The position numbers and the translations under genes are program-made. A stretch of 64,000 bases of DNA, from positions 1-64,000 of the forward strand of contig CAYOOP010000002.1 in the NCBI GenBank assembly GCA_964405685.1, in the 5' to 3' direction. Shown here piece after piece: positions 52,216 to 61,289 of the stretch; position 1 is the first letter of the stretch, and every line of letters begins with the position of its first letter. The notes beneath the pieces are model-generated. The model saw only the letters and a program-made list of their open reading frames with translations, was not told the origin of the DNA and ran no database searches. The DNA comes from CAYOOP01 sp964405685. GTDB lineage: Bacteria > Pseudomonadota > Alphaproteobacteria > Rickettsiales > SXRF01.

Positions 52216-52761
52216 CTAAAGCTTCTCCCACGCCGCTTTCGTATAATCATACGCGGTGATGGCGGAAATAACTGCGGCAGCCCAGAGTGTGAAGGTGCCG
52301 AGGAATTGTAGTTTATCAAACCCCGCCGGTGCGAGCAGAAGCATCATCACGGCGGCCATTTGTGTTGCTGTTTTCCATTTGGCAAGCGTTGAAACATGCA
52401 CGATCACCTGCTTTTGGCCCATAAACTCGCGCAGGCCCGAGACCCAAATCTCGCGGCATAAAATAACAATGACCGGAACCACCTGCGCGCGGGACTCGGA
52501 TATCAATACAATTAGCGCGGCTGCGACCAAAAGCTTGTCCGCAATCGGGTCAAGAAACCGGCCTTTTTCGGAGGTGATATTCCATTTCCGCGCCAAATAC
52601 CCGTCCACATAATCCGTGGCACTTGCGGCAACAAATAAGATCGTTGCAAACCACGCGCCCACCGCGCCCGGCAAATAAAACACCGCGATAAACAAAGGAA
52701 TCGCGACGATGCGTCCATAGGTGAGCAGGTTCGGAATATTTTGTTTACTGGTATCAATCAT
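52216..52761 (-). CDS. pgsA: CDP-diacylglycerol-glycerol-3-phosphate 3-phosphatidyltransferase
   Basis: Makes phosphatidylglycerol phosphate, the committed step to anionic phospholipids, in the inner membrane. The CDP-alcohol phosphotransferase motif is complete: TDYVDGYLARKW then KGRFLDPIADKLLV. The start NIPNLLTYGRIVAIPLFIAV is typical. The 181 residues are normal. It overlaps cysA by four bases, an unexpected pairing with a sulfate transporter ATPase. Confidence 0.95.
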   Translation of the reverse strand: MIDTSKQNIPNLLTYGRIVAIPLFIAVFYLPGAVGAWFATILFVAASATDYVDGYLARKWNITSEKGRFLDPIADKLLVAAALIVLISESRAQVVPVIVILCREIWVSGLREFMGQKQVIVHVSTLAKWKTATQMAAVMMLLLAPAGFDKLQFLGTFTLWAAAVISAITAYDYTKAAWEKL

Positions 52762-53930
52762 GCAAATACCCTCATATGTTTTGGCCGCGCGAGCAGCGCG
52801 TCGCCTTTTTTAAGTGCCATTTGATCGACGATGGTTTTGGGTACTTCCGCCTGGATAATATTGCCGTTTTTGCGTCGCAGCTCCAATTTTACGAGCGCTC
52901 CGGCGGGGTTGACGTGTAGCACTGTGACGGGAATATATTCCTCATCCGTTTGATCGGTCGTTGCGATGAACATTTCATGCGGGCGTGTATACACGGTGAC
53001 CGGAATACCGGAAGCAAATTTACGTGTGGTTGTTTCCAGTTTTGGTGACTCAATGCTTGGGTGTTTGCGACCGAATATTTCCTTCATTCTTCCTAGGAGA
53101 TTCTTCACTTGCGGATAGGCCTGTGTATTGGTATTTGCCGCCTCAATCACATCCTCATCCGCCAGGTGAATTGCCCCGTTTTCATCTTTCCAACCCGCGA
53201 ATGCATTGTAGTTACCTAGGAAGTCGTACACAAAGCCGTTGGTAGGCCGGTGATATACCTCCTCGGGGGTACCCACCTGCTCAATCGTTCCCTGATTCAT
53301 CACCACGACACGGTCGGCCACTTCCATGGCTTCCTCCTGATCATGCGTGACAAACAAGGTGGTAATATGAATCTCATCATGCAAACGGCGCAGCCAGCGG
53401 CGCAGCTCCATCCGCACCTTAGCATCCAGCGCGCCGAAAGGTTCGTCTAGCAACAGTAGTTTCGGCTCTACCGCAAGTGCCCGCGCGAGTGCTACGCGTT
53501 GGCGCTGCCCGCCGGAGAGTTGCGAAGGATAGCGACTTTCGAATTGGTCGAGATGCACAAGTTTGAGCAAATTCATGACCCGTTCACGAATGTCTGCGTC
53601 GCTTAAGCGATATGCTTTGGGGCGCACTTTGAGGCCAAAGGCGACGTTGTTAAAGACGTTCATGTGCTTGAACAACGCATAGTGTTGAAACACAAAACCG
53701 ACCTGGCGGTCTTTAATATGCGTGTCGTCCGCGCGTGCTCCGTCGATCCATACCTCACCCGAATCCGGCGCATCAAGCCCGGAAATAATACGTAAGAGCG
53801 TGGTTTTACCGGAGCCTGATGGCCCAAGCAAGGCTATCAGTTCGCCTTCTTTGACGCTGAGCGAAATATCCGACAGTGCCGAAAACCGGTCAAAACGCTT
53901 GGTGACGTTTTTGATGTCAATCGTGGTCAT
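52758..53930 (-). CDS. cysA: sulfate ABC transporter ATP-binding protein CysA
   Basis: ATPase of the sulfate importer. Walker A LGPSGSGKTTLLRIISGL, signature LSGGQRQRVALARALA, Walker B LLLLDEPFGALDAKVRM and H-loop FVTHDQEEAMEVADRVVV are present. The N-terminus MTTIDIKNVTKRFDRFSALS and a C-terminal TOBE region fit CysA, including a charged insert of about 45 residues near residue 285. 390 residues. Its start overlaps the frr stop by one base. It is the only ABC ATPase in the window and the likely partner of CysTW and Sbp. Confidence 0.9.
   Translation of the reverse strand: MTTIDIKNVTKRFDRFSALSDISLSVKEGELIALLGPSGSGKTTLLRIISGLDAPDSGEVWIDGARADDTHIKDRQVGFVFQHYALFKHMNVFNNVAFGLKVRPKAYRLSDADIRERVMNLLKLVHLDQFESRYPSQLSGGQRQRVALARALAVEPKLLLLDEPFGALDAKVRMELRRWLRRLHDEIHITTLFVTHDQEEAMEVADRVVVMNQGTIEQVGTPEEVYHRPTNGFVYDFLGNYNAFAGWKDENGAIHLADEDVIEAANTNTQAYPQVKNLLGRMKEIFGRKHPSIESPKLETTTRKFASGIPVTVYTRPHEMFIATTDQTDEEYIPVTVLHVNPAGALVKLELRRKNGNIIQAEVPKTIVDQMALKKGDALLARPKHMRVFA
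53255..53272. repeat. ATACCCCC-N2-GGGGGTAT palindrome, site in cysA
   Basis: ATACCTCCTCGGGGGTAC, 14 of 16 defined positions, inside cysA where it encodes GTPEEVY on the minus strand. Confidence 0.6.
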
Positions 53931-54481
53931 CAGCCAAGGATTTCTTTTTCTTTGGTGGCCAACATGTCATCGATTTTTTTGACAAATTCATCGGTCAGCT
54001 TTTGAATTTGTTCGCCCTGGCGGGTATGGTCGTCCTTCGAAATTTTACCGTCTTTTTCCATTTTCTTTAAAGAATCCATGCCGTCACGGCGGACGTTGCG
54101 CACTGCCACTTTGCTGTCTTCCGCATATTTCTTGGCGATTTTGGTGAGTTCTACGCGGCGCTCTTGTGAAAGTTCTGGAATCGGCACGCGCACCACGTCG
54201 CCATCTGCCATCGGGTTCACGCCAAGTGATGCGGCGCTGATACCTTTTTCAACGGCTTTGACGAGCGATTTATCGTAGACCTTGACCAGTAACAAGCGCG
54301 GCTCCGGCACGCTCACATTGCCCACTTGTTGTAGCGGTACCATGCCGCCGTAGGCTTCCACCTGCACATGCTCCAGCAAACTGGCATTGGCGCGGCCGGT
54401 GCGAAGCCCGCCGAATTCTTTGGTGAGGGTGGCAAGCGCGCCGTCCATGCGGCGTTTGAGTTCATTTTGATCTGCGGTCAT
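53930..54481 (-). CDS. frr: ribosome recycling factor
   Basis: Splits post-termination ribosomes with EF-G. From ATG 54481 it reads MTADQNELKRRMDGALATLT, followed by FGGLRTGRANASLLEHVQVE and RVPIPELSQERRVELTKIAK, all conserved. The 183 residues are standard; an upstream extension would run into the next gene. The usual upstream genes tsf and pyrH are missing; it leads an frr-cysA-pgsA run. Confidence 0.97.
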   Translation of the reverse strand: MTADQNELKRRMDGALATLTKEFGGLRTGRANASLLEHVQVEAYGGMVPLQQVGNVSVPEPRLLLVKVYDKSLVKAVEKGISAASLGVNPMADGDVVRVPIPELSQERRVELTKIAKKYAEDSKVAVRNVRRDGMDSLKKMEKDGKISKDDHTRQGEQIQKLTDEFVKKIDDMLATKEKEILG

Positions 54482-54546
54482 AACATGCTGCTCTGTGAGT
54501 GGTGAAAGAGGAGCTACTTTATAGTATTTTAAGAGCCATGCAAGTA

Positions 54547-57114
54547 TTAGCCGCCGATGACCATCGGCGCTTCGGTGGATGGTTTCAGGTTTATTTCTTT
54601 CCGCCAATCCCCTTTATTATCCGCTTTATCGATCAGGTTCTCAATGTGTCCGCGCTTCACCCGTTCCGCGAACGGCTTAGGCTCTGGCGCTGCTTCCACG
54701 AGCGGTGCTTTTTGTTCCGGAAACGAACCTGGGGGCGGCAAGCTTTCGTGGCCTTCTTTAGGTTCAGGTGTCAGCGCTTCCACTTTTTCGCCGCGTTTCA
54801 TTTTTTCGATGCCTTCTTTCACCCAATCCGCACGCTCTTGGGAAATGAAGCCTTCGGTCACGTATTTCTCCAGGCGTGTGCCGAGTGCCTTTTGATACGC
54901 ATCCTGCTCCGCCTGGATTTTCGAACCCGCGCCGATATTGCCGATTTTACCGCTGAGACCATTGAGTTCGTTAAAATTGATCGCGCCGGGGTTTAAGCCC
55001 ATGTCGATCAACAGGGCTTCCAGCCCGGCGCCGGTGAAAACCTCTTTCATGGTTTTCAGCGCTTCTTTGCGTTTGGCTTTCGGAATGCCGCCTTCTTGCC
55101 AGAATTGATCGCGCGTTTCATGCACAGCTTCGGTGAAGCGTTTAATGTGGTCGACGGTGAGCTGATCCTTAAAGATAGGCCCGAGCATGGTGTAAGCCAA
55201 ATATTCAAATTCAGCAGGCGTTTGCGCCGGATTACCCACCGCATAGTGACACAAATAATTGAGCCCTTCGCGCAGACGCAGGTAAGACGTTGTTTTGGAA
55301 CCGGACATGGTTTCATGCAAACCCGGCAACATAAAGCTACGGTCCTGCATGCTTGTCGTGCGGCTGGCGAGGCTTAACCCATAGTTTAACCCCGGCACAG
55401 GATAGACGAACAAGCCAGCGGATGAAGCAAACATGCCGGCGGTGGCAGCGAGCCAACTCCATGTATCTCCCTGATGCATAGACACGCGTGGCAAATAATC
55501 TTCCAAGTATTGAGGATCTTTGTTTTTCTTGTAAACATTACTGAAAGCAATATTGGTTCCAATTTTAACGCCGATCAATCCACCCAGCGAATAAACGCCC
55601 CACTGCGCATAATTAATCCAGCGGTCGCGCGGGCGAAGACCTTTGGGGTTATAGTCTTTAACGATGCCTTTTATCCATTGCAGATAGGTCGGCACTTTTG
55701 CGAGTTCGACGGGTTTTTTATCTAAGCCATATCCGGTCGCAATTTTAGCCATGTTGCCTGCCACCATCAAGCCGGTGGTTAGGCCGATGGCGCAACACAT
55801 GCGGTTCCACGGCAACACCGCCAGCTGCGCATTGCCGACCCACTTCAGCCAATCCGGTGGTTGGCCCTGGTTGGTGGCGCGCGTTTGATGCATCGTCATT
55901 GCCGCGCGCACGTATTCTTCGGGTTTTTGAATATTTACTTCTGGTACCGGATGTTTAGGTTCTACGGTAGGTGATGCGTCTCCGTCCGATTTTGATTTTG
56001 GTGCCATGGTAGCGAGACCAACGGCAGCACCCGCTCCAACAAGCGGTAGAGCTAATCCATTTTTGGTGACCGCTTCATTTTTCCCTAAAGGTTTAACGAC
56101 ACCCATAGATTCCAAGTACTCATGGAATTGCCAGAGCAATGGGTTTGCGTTTCCAACGCGCGCATGTTTGGGGTCGAGCCCGAATTCTTTGATCAGGGTT
56201 TTATCTAGGCCGTCTTTGCTGAGTTTCTCGGTGAGGTCCTTGGTCACTGCTTCGGCAATTTCTTTGGCGGATTTGCCGCTGGCTTTATATTGCTCGTAAG
56301 ATTTTTCGACGATGCCCTGAAGCGTTTTAACCGCTTGCGCCTGCGCTTCGGGTGTTTTGAGCTCATGGCCAAACAGTGGTTGCAATACGCGCTCAGTAAA
56401 TTGCTCGGCCCATTCGTCTTTGAGTTTTCCGGTTTTCATCGCGTCTTGAATATAACTCCCCACCATATCCAGCTGCGCGCCGACCGCACGGTGGGGAGAG
56501 AAATTTCCCTTGCTAAGCGCTCCGGCAAAAATTTTACCGCCGTTGGCGGAGGCAAATGCGGTCGTAAGTGCAATGCCGTACAGATACGTTAGGCCTGAGG
56601 CGGAACTGAATGTACCGAAGAATCCCGAAAGTACGCGCAGCGGTGTGGATTGGGAATATTGCGCGACATAGTCGAGATCAAGCAGGTTGAGTTTTTGGAT
56701 GCCCTTGAGATGGAATGCTTTGTTTGCTTGCGCGCGGCCATTGCGTTCGAACGCATACATGCTGCCACCAACCGCGCCGATACCGGCACCAATACCAGGC
56801 AGCATTTGATACGCTAATTTTTTCCATTGATTATCCGCGCTATCGGAATGCGGGTCCCACTCGATCGATTTGTGCAGGAAGCGTAACGGGAAGGGTACTT
56901 CCTCGATCGGCACGTCGACATATTCGCCTTCGGTTTTCTGACGCACGCCGAACGCCGCATGGCGCAATTGGTCCATCATCCACCAGCCTGCGAACATGCC
57001 TGCGGCATTCAGCAGGCGGTGCTGCGAAGGGATATCCTGCTGCGCATGTGCGCCATTGGCCAGGAACTTTGCCGGCCACTCGAGAATTTTTCCAATGCGT
57101 GTTTTAAGATTCAT
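54547..57114 (-). CDS. giant membrane-associated protein of unknown function (855 residues)
   Basis: No family recognised. Several glycine-rich hydrophobic segments could enter membranes: LPGIGAGIGAVGGSMYAF (near 112), LPLVGAGAAVGLATMA (near 360), MCCAIGLTTGLMVAGNMA (near 438) and LAATAGMFASSAGLFVYP (near 555). Between them are long Lys/Glu/Ala-rich helical parts. The last 90 residues are Pro/Glu-rich and end with PKPFAERVKRGHIENLIDKA and further charged residues. No cleavable signal peptide. It is divergent from the 744-residue gene at 57441, with which it shares the C-terminal F-x-E-R-x-K motif and general style. Confidence 0.65.
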   Translation of the reverse strand: MNLKTRIGKILEWPAKFLANGAHAQQDIPSQHRLLNAAGMFAGWWMMDQLRHAAFGVRQKTEGEYVDVPIEEVPFPLRFLHKSIEWDPHSDSADNQWKKLAYQMLPGIGAGIGAVGGSMYAFERNGRAQANKAFHLKGIQKLNLLDLDYVAQYSQSTPLRVLSGFFGTFSSASGLTYLYGIALTTAFASANGGKIFAGALSKGNFSPHRAVGAQLDMVGSYIQDAMKTGKLKDEWAEQFTERVLQPLFGHELKTPEAQAQAVKTLQGIVEKSYEQYKASGKSAKEIAEAVTKDLTEKLSKDGLDKTLIKEFGLDPKHARVGNANPLLWQFHEYLESMGVVKPLGKNEAVTKNGLALPLVGAGAAVGLATMAPKSKSDGDASPTVEPKHPVPEVNIQKPEEYVRAAMTMHQTRATNQGQPPDWLKWVGNAQLAVLPWNRMCCAIGLTTGLMVAGNMAKIATGYGLDKKPVELAKVPTYLQWIKGIVKDYNPKGLRPRDRWINYAQWGVYSLGGLIGVKIGTNIAFSNVYKKNKDPQYLEDYLPRVSMHQGDTWSWLAATAGMFASSAGLFVYPVPGLNYGLSLASRTTSMQDRSFMLPGLHETMSGSKTTSYLRLREGLNYLCHYAVGNPAQTPAEFEYLAYTMLGPIFKDQLTVDHIKRFTEAVHETRDQFWQEGGIPKAKRKEALKTMKEVFTGAGLEALLIDMGLNPGAINFNELNGLSGKIGNIGAGSKIQAEQDAYQKALGTRLEKYVTEGFISQERADWVKEGIEKMKRGEKVEALTPEPKEGHESLPPPGSFPEQKAPLVEAAPEPKPFAERVKRGHIENLIDKADNKGDWRKEINLKPSTEAPMVIGG

Positions 57115-57440
57115 GCGTCTTTTTTGTCGTTTTTCTGTGGGTTAAGAGTTTGCCTAATAATCCACGGTAATCATACCACGGATAAGTGTGTGTCTCCAAG
57201 CGCTCCCGCCGTTTTCGAGGCAAACTTCATCAAACTGTAACAAACTGTTTTTGCAGTGCAAAACGGTTTGAGAATGGAGCGTTCCGTGGAAAGCCCCAAT
57301 GGTGCAGGTTTTGCGTGCGGTCATGTATGAAAATCAACGTAATTGTCACAAAAGCTTCACACGAAAAATGCCCCCGTTTCATGGTATAAATTAGATGGGG
57401 CAAAGTGTGTTTTGCTCTTGGATTAACGATTTGAGAATCT
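57115..57440. promoter_or_regulatory. 326-bp divergent control region of the giant gene pair
   Basis: Holds a near-perfect hairpin, CAAACTGTTTTTGC (57239) with GCAAAACGGTTTG, next to the repeated phrase CAAACTGTAACAAACTG; the 16-base element TGTCACAAAAGCTTCA (57344-57359); and TATAAA (57385-57390), a likely -10 box for the gene at 57441 with a leader of about 45 bases. The 16-mer recurs upstream of 31765. The minus-strand promoter for the 855-residue gene is not clear. Confidence 0.45.
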
Positions 57441-59675
57441 ATGGCTAAAACGGACGATACTAGTACATCTCCTACGCTTGAAAAAGCGCAAGCCCATCTG
57501 CGTTGTGCGCAAGGTGGTTGCAATACTGCGTCCGTGGGTGCGTATGCACAGCCAAGTTTTGATCTCTCACCGGAAGCGTGGGAAAAAGAAAAAGACGAAA
57601 ATAAAACACGCGGCAAGCAGTGGAAGGAATCTGTTCAAGGCCGTAGCGCGATTCGTTTATTCTCGCGCGGGGTGATGGGTGCCATTGGTTTTGCGCTTGG
57701 ATCTTCCATGGCGCGTTCTTACGGTCGTGGGTACAACCCCAATCTCGGCGGACAACGCTATACATGGGACCGCATCGCTGAAGAAGCAGCCAAAGAAAGT
57801 GTGTGGCATAAAACTGCCGGCAAATTCGTCGTGCACGGTATTGCGCGTGTGTATGATGATCTATTTGGTACGGCGATTAAGGCACTGGGTAATGCTGTGG
57901 GTAAAGACGGCCGGGAATGGGTGACCTTCCGGCCGACGCGTACGTATAAAAACTATGACAGTATTACCGGCCGTAGTCTTGGCCAAGAAGTGGTGGGTGT
58001 AACGCTTGACTTCGCAACCATGAGCTTTGCCGATGCGATGGGTCGCGACATTGCCGATTGGTTTGACCCCAATGTGAAGCACGATATTTACGACAAAAAA
58101 GGCAATGTGGACGCGGGCAAGACGTTGAACGCTTCTGCGAAAGCACTATGGCGCTACGTGACTTACAATTCCGGTGAAGACTGGGCGGTTGCTGTGCCTT
58201 ATGTGTATTTCATGAAGGGTCAGCGCCATTTGCTTAATGATTTAGACCCTGGTTTTGCCTACGATTCAGACCGCGCTCTCAATGGTGCTAGTTTCAAGCT
58301 GAATGACAAAGGACGTATTGTTGGCAATTATGGTAAAACTGGTGCGATTGATTTGCAAACGCGGTTTACCGTTTACAACATCGGCACACTTATGTTCCGT
58401 GAAATCTACTCGGAATTGGGTAACCGGTTCCAGTGGTACCAGCATAGTAAAAACCCGGCTGATCTACTGCACACCCATCGCGAAGGTGGATCGCAAACAG
58501 AATTTATGAAAGACCCACTTAAGGTTTCATACGAAAGCGTGGGTAGAGTAGCCAATTGGGCAGCCCGTAGCGTCATTAAAGCGACACTTTATATGACACC
58601 GGCGGTGCCATTCTTCTGGATGACGCGCACACCTCAGATGAAATATCGTGGTGTATTCATTCACCCTGAAAAAGGGATGGTGGTTTATAAAAACAATATT
58701 AAACCAGGCATGGTGGAATGTTTACATGCGAACGAACCACGCCGTACCGAATACCACAGTCGCCCGATGCCGAAGGATAGTGAATTTTTTTATACTAACC
58801 TTAATGCGTACCATACGGAATTTGATGCGCATAAACACGTAAATCCGATCAATTTTAATCCGTTGGAAGACCCTGCCCATAACATGCCTCGGTCGGATGG
58901 CAGCTATGATATCAAAGAGTTTGATGCCTATTCGAAATCTTACGACATGTTTGATACGGTGACTCAGCCGTTTGGCAGAATCAGCAATACGGCACGGAAA
59001 CAAGCGCACCATGGGGTCCGCGCTTTATCAGAAATGGTGGATCAGCATTCCTCGCGTTCGAATCCTGCGTGGGTGCGTGGTAAGTGGAAAACCTTCAGCG
59101 ATCAGATGGTCAATGCTTCTTTTGCCTATACGCCTTACTTCATGATGAAATCCGATATTGCGGGTTACTATTGGGATACGGGTAAGATGGACTTTTCGAT
59201 CGATGGATTATTAGAAGGTGTTAGAACACTCAATTACAAAAAAACCAGCCGTGGGTTTGGTGAGATATGGGATACGATGTGGGGTAATCCGCTTAAAGAC
59301 CCTGCGCGTGAAGTGTCTGCGCAAAAAGAACGTTGCGCGGATATTTCACTGTCTGACGGTGTGAGTTTCCGTACGTCGCGTACCGAGTGTCTTGAAGATG
59401 CGTTGAAGGAGATTTGCGATAATAAGCACTATCAAAACAATCCTGAAACCCGCTATTATGTCGAACAACTGAGAGCCCAGCGTGAGCATGGTCATGTGGT
59501 GGACATTAGCGAACCTAAGAAAAATAATCCCGACAAACCCGAAAGCTTTACGGAACGCCATAAACACAGGGGTGCATTTGTAGAGCCGCCGAAGCGTGAC
59601 GAGGGCTTTGTTGCTAAGGAAATCGAGCGCCACAGCAAGGATCCATTCCCACAACCGGGTGTGACGCTGCATTAA
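57441..59675 (+). CDS. giant membrane-associated protein of unknown function (744 residues)
   Basis: No family recognised. The N-terminus is charged; a hydrophobic glycine-rich stretch VMGAIGFALGSSMARSYG is near residue 74 and another, ATLYMTPAVPFFWMTR, near 385. The body is rich in Tyr, Phe, Asp and His (TYKNYDSITGRSLGQEVVGV, DSDRALNGASFKLNDKGRIV), not in the manner of a typical enzyme, and lacks a cleavable signal. The tail is Pro/Lys-rich: KPESFTERHKHRGAFVEPPK. It is divergent from the 855-residue gene and has a putative promoter at 57344-57390. Pro-rich tails with F-x-E-R-x-K in both suggest a shared partner or export signal. Confidence 0.65.
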   Translation: MAKTDDTSTSPTLEKAQAHLRCAQGGCNTASVGAYAQPSFDLSPEAWEKEKDENKTRGKQWKESVQGRSAIRLFSRGVMGAIGFALGSSMARSYGRGYNPNLGGQRYTWDRIAEEAAKESVWHKTAGKFVVHGIARVYDDLFGTAIKALGNAVGKDGREWVTFRPTRTYKNYDSITGRSLGQEVVGVTLDFATMSFADAMGRDIADWFDPNVKHDIYDKKGNVDAGKTLNASAKALWRYVTYNSGEDWAVAVPYVYFMKGQRHLLNDLDPGFAYDSDRALNGASFKLNDKGRIVGNYGKTGAIDLQTRFTVYNIGTLMFREIYSELGNRFQWYQHSKNPADLLHTHREGGSQTEFMKDPLKVSYESVGRVANWAARSVIKATLYMTPAVPFFWMTRTPQMKYRGVFIHPEKGMVVYKNNIKPGMVECLHANEPRRTEYHSRPMPKDSEFFYTNLNAYHTEFDAHKHVNPINFNPLEDPAHNMPRSDGSYDIKEFDAYSKSYDMFDTVTQPFGRISNTARKQAHHGVRALSEMVDQHSSRSNPAWVRGKWKTFSDQMVNASFAYTPYFMMKSDIAGYYWDTGKMDFSIDGLLEGVRTLNYKKTSRGFGEIWDTMWGNPLKDPAREVSAQKERCADISLSDGVSFRTSRTECLEDALKEICDNKHYQNNPETRYYVEQLRAQREHGHVVDISEPKKNNPDKPESFTERHKHRGAFVEPPKRDEGFVAKEIERHSKDPFPQPGVTLH

Positions 59676-59707
59676 TTCATTGCAATTTTATCCTGTTTAC
59701 AGTTAGG

Positions 59708-59875
59708 CTCACTTCGCCTCTCCCGCGTGCGGGAGAGGGCAACGGAGCTTATGCCCGTGAGGGCATTAGCGTAGTGGGTGAGGGCAATAATTCCCTCTCC
59801 AAGATTTTGTAAGCTGCGTTATACTCCGCTAACAAAATCTATCCTCTCCCGCTTGCGGGAGAGGTGAAGTGTGAG
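59708..59875. repeat. 168-bp compound palindromic repeat before gltD
   Basis: Outer arms CTCACTTCGCCTCTCCCGC (59708) and GCGGGAGAGGTGAAGTGTGAG (ending 59875) are inverted copies; each arm also folds by itself, and AGATTTTGT (59802) pairs with ACAAAATCT (59832) in the middle. The right end overlaps the GAGAGG ribosome site of gltD. The CTCTCCC/GGGAGAGG core also occurs at 7019-7041. Confidence 0.85.
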
Positions 59876-59885
59876 AGGATTGGGG

Positions 59886-61289
59886 ATGCTGACATTCATA
59901 GACAAACCGCAGGCCTATCCTGACGTTGCCGAGGCAGCAAAACGCAAGCTGCACTGGCAAGAAATCTATAGCGGGTTCTCGGAAGAAGGCGCTAAAGAGC
60001 AAGCCGACCGCTGCTCTCAATGTGGCATTCCCTTTTGCCAAATCCATTGCCCTTTACAGAATAATATTCCCGATTGGTTGCGGCTGACTTCTGAGGGCCG
60101 TTTGAAAGAAGCCTATATGGTTTCGAGTGCTACCAACACCTTTCCTGAGATCTGCGGCCGTATTTGCCCGCAGGACCGTTTATGCGAAGGCAATTGCGTG
60201 ATCGAAAAAGGCTTCGGCGCGGTGACGATCGGTTCGATTGAGAAATATATCACCGAAAACGCATTTGAAGAAGGTTGGGTTGAGCCCATCCGCGTCACTC
60301 GCGAAACCGGTGTATCCATCGGCATCATTGGCGCAGGGCCGGCAGGGTTAGCGGCTGCTGACATGCTCCGGCGCAAAGGCCATAGTATAACAGTGTATGA
60401 CCGCTATGACCGCGTCGGCGGTTTGCTCATCTACGGCATTCCTAACTTTAAATTGGATAAGAGTGTTGTGAGCCGCCGTGCAGAGTTACTCAAGAATGGT
60501 GGTATTCAATTCGCCCTTAACAGCGATATCGGCGGCAAAATATCCTTCGCCGATATTCGTAAAAAACATGATGTGATATTGATCGCAACCGGCGTCTACA
60601 AAGCCCGCGAACTCGTTATTCCCAATGCGTCGCTGGACGGCATCGTTCCTGCACTGGCATACCTCACTGCTAGCAACAAAAATGGTTTGGATGGTGGTAA
60701 GCTTGCGTCTGCGTTTGATGCTAAGGGCAAACGCGTGGTGGTGATTGGCGGTGGCGATACAGCAATGGATTGTGTGCGCACGAGCGTGCGCCAGGGCGCT
60801 GAAAGCGTTACCTGTTTATATAGGCGCGACCGTGCAAACATGCCGGGGAGTCAGAAAGAAGTAAAAAATGCCGAGGAAGAAGGCGTAAAATTCGCATGGC
60901 TCACGAGCCCCAAAGCCTATCTCGGCAATAAAAAAGTGGAGGGCTTGCTCGTTGAAAACATGCGCCTGCTTACCTCCGACGTCACAGGCCGCAAAGCCGT
61001 CGTCGCAACGGGCGAGGAGCCATTCACTGAACCGTGCGATATGGCAATTGAGGCGCTGGGGTTTGATGCGGAAGATATGCCCACCATGTTTAATGAGCCA
61101 AGCCTGGACCTCACCCCATACGGCACGCTCAAAATCAATAACCAATTCATGACCTCGCTCGAAGGTGTCTTCGCTGCCGGTGACATCGTCCGTGGTGCTT
61201 CGCTCGTCGTCTGGGCGATTCGTGATGGCCGCGATGCGGCGGATGCGATGCAAGCCTATCTTTCTCAAGGAGTGCGCCGTGCCGCTTGA
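59886..61289 (+). CDS. gltD: glutamate synthase small subunit
   Basis: FAD/NADPH subunit that sends electrons to GltB. Fe-S-binding Cys residues lie in CSQCGIPFCQIHCPLQNN and EICGRICPQDRLCEGNC; the FAD motif is IGIIGAGPAGLAAADMLR and the NADPH motif VVVIGGGDTAMDCVRTS. ATG 59886 follows GAGAGG and gives 467 residues, the normal length; upstream in-frame GTG 59871 lies in the repeat. It overlaps gltB by 11 bases, with gltD first, the reverse of the common gltB-gltD order. Confidence 0.96.
   Translation: MLTFIDKPQAYPDVAEAAKRKLHWQEIYSGFSEEGAKEQADRCSQCGIPFCQIHCPLQNNIPDWLRLTSEGRLKEAYMVSSATNTFPEICGRICPQDRLCEGNCVIEKGFGAVTIGSIEKYITENAFEEGWVEPIRVTRETGVSIGIIGAGPAGLAAADMLRRKGHSITVYDRYDRVGGLLIYGIPNFKLDKSVVSRRAELLKNGGIQFALNSDIGGKISFADIRKKHDVILIATGVYKARELVIPNASLDGIVPALAYLTASNKNGLDGGKLASAFDAKGKRVVVIGGGDTAMDCVRTSVRQGAESVTCLYRRDRANMPGSQKEVKNAEEEGVKFAWLTSPKAYLGNKKVEGLLVENMRLLTSDVTGRKAVVATGEEPFTEPCDMAIEALGFDAEDMPTMFNEPSLDLTPYGTLKINNQFMTSLEGVFAAGDIVRGASLVVWAIRDGRDAADAMQAYLSQGVRRAA

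Noticed and set aside
52032..52259. 75-codon plus-strand frame after the gene-free interval
   Set aside because: It reads through a palindromic repeat into the 3' end of pgsA and has no recognisable sequence; treated as chance.
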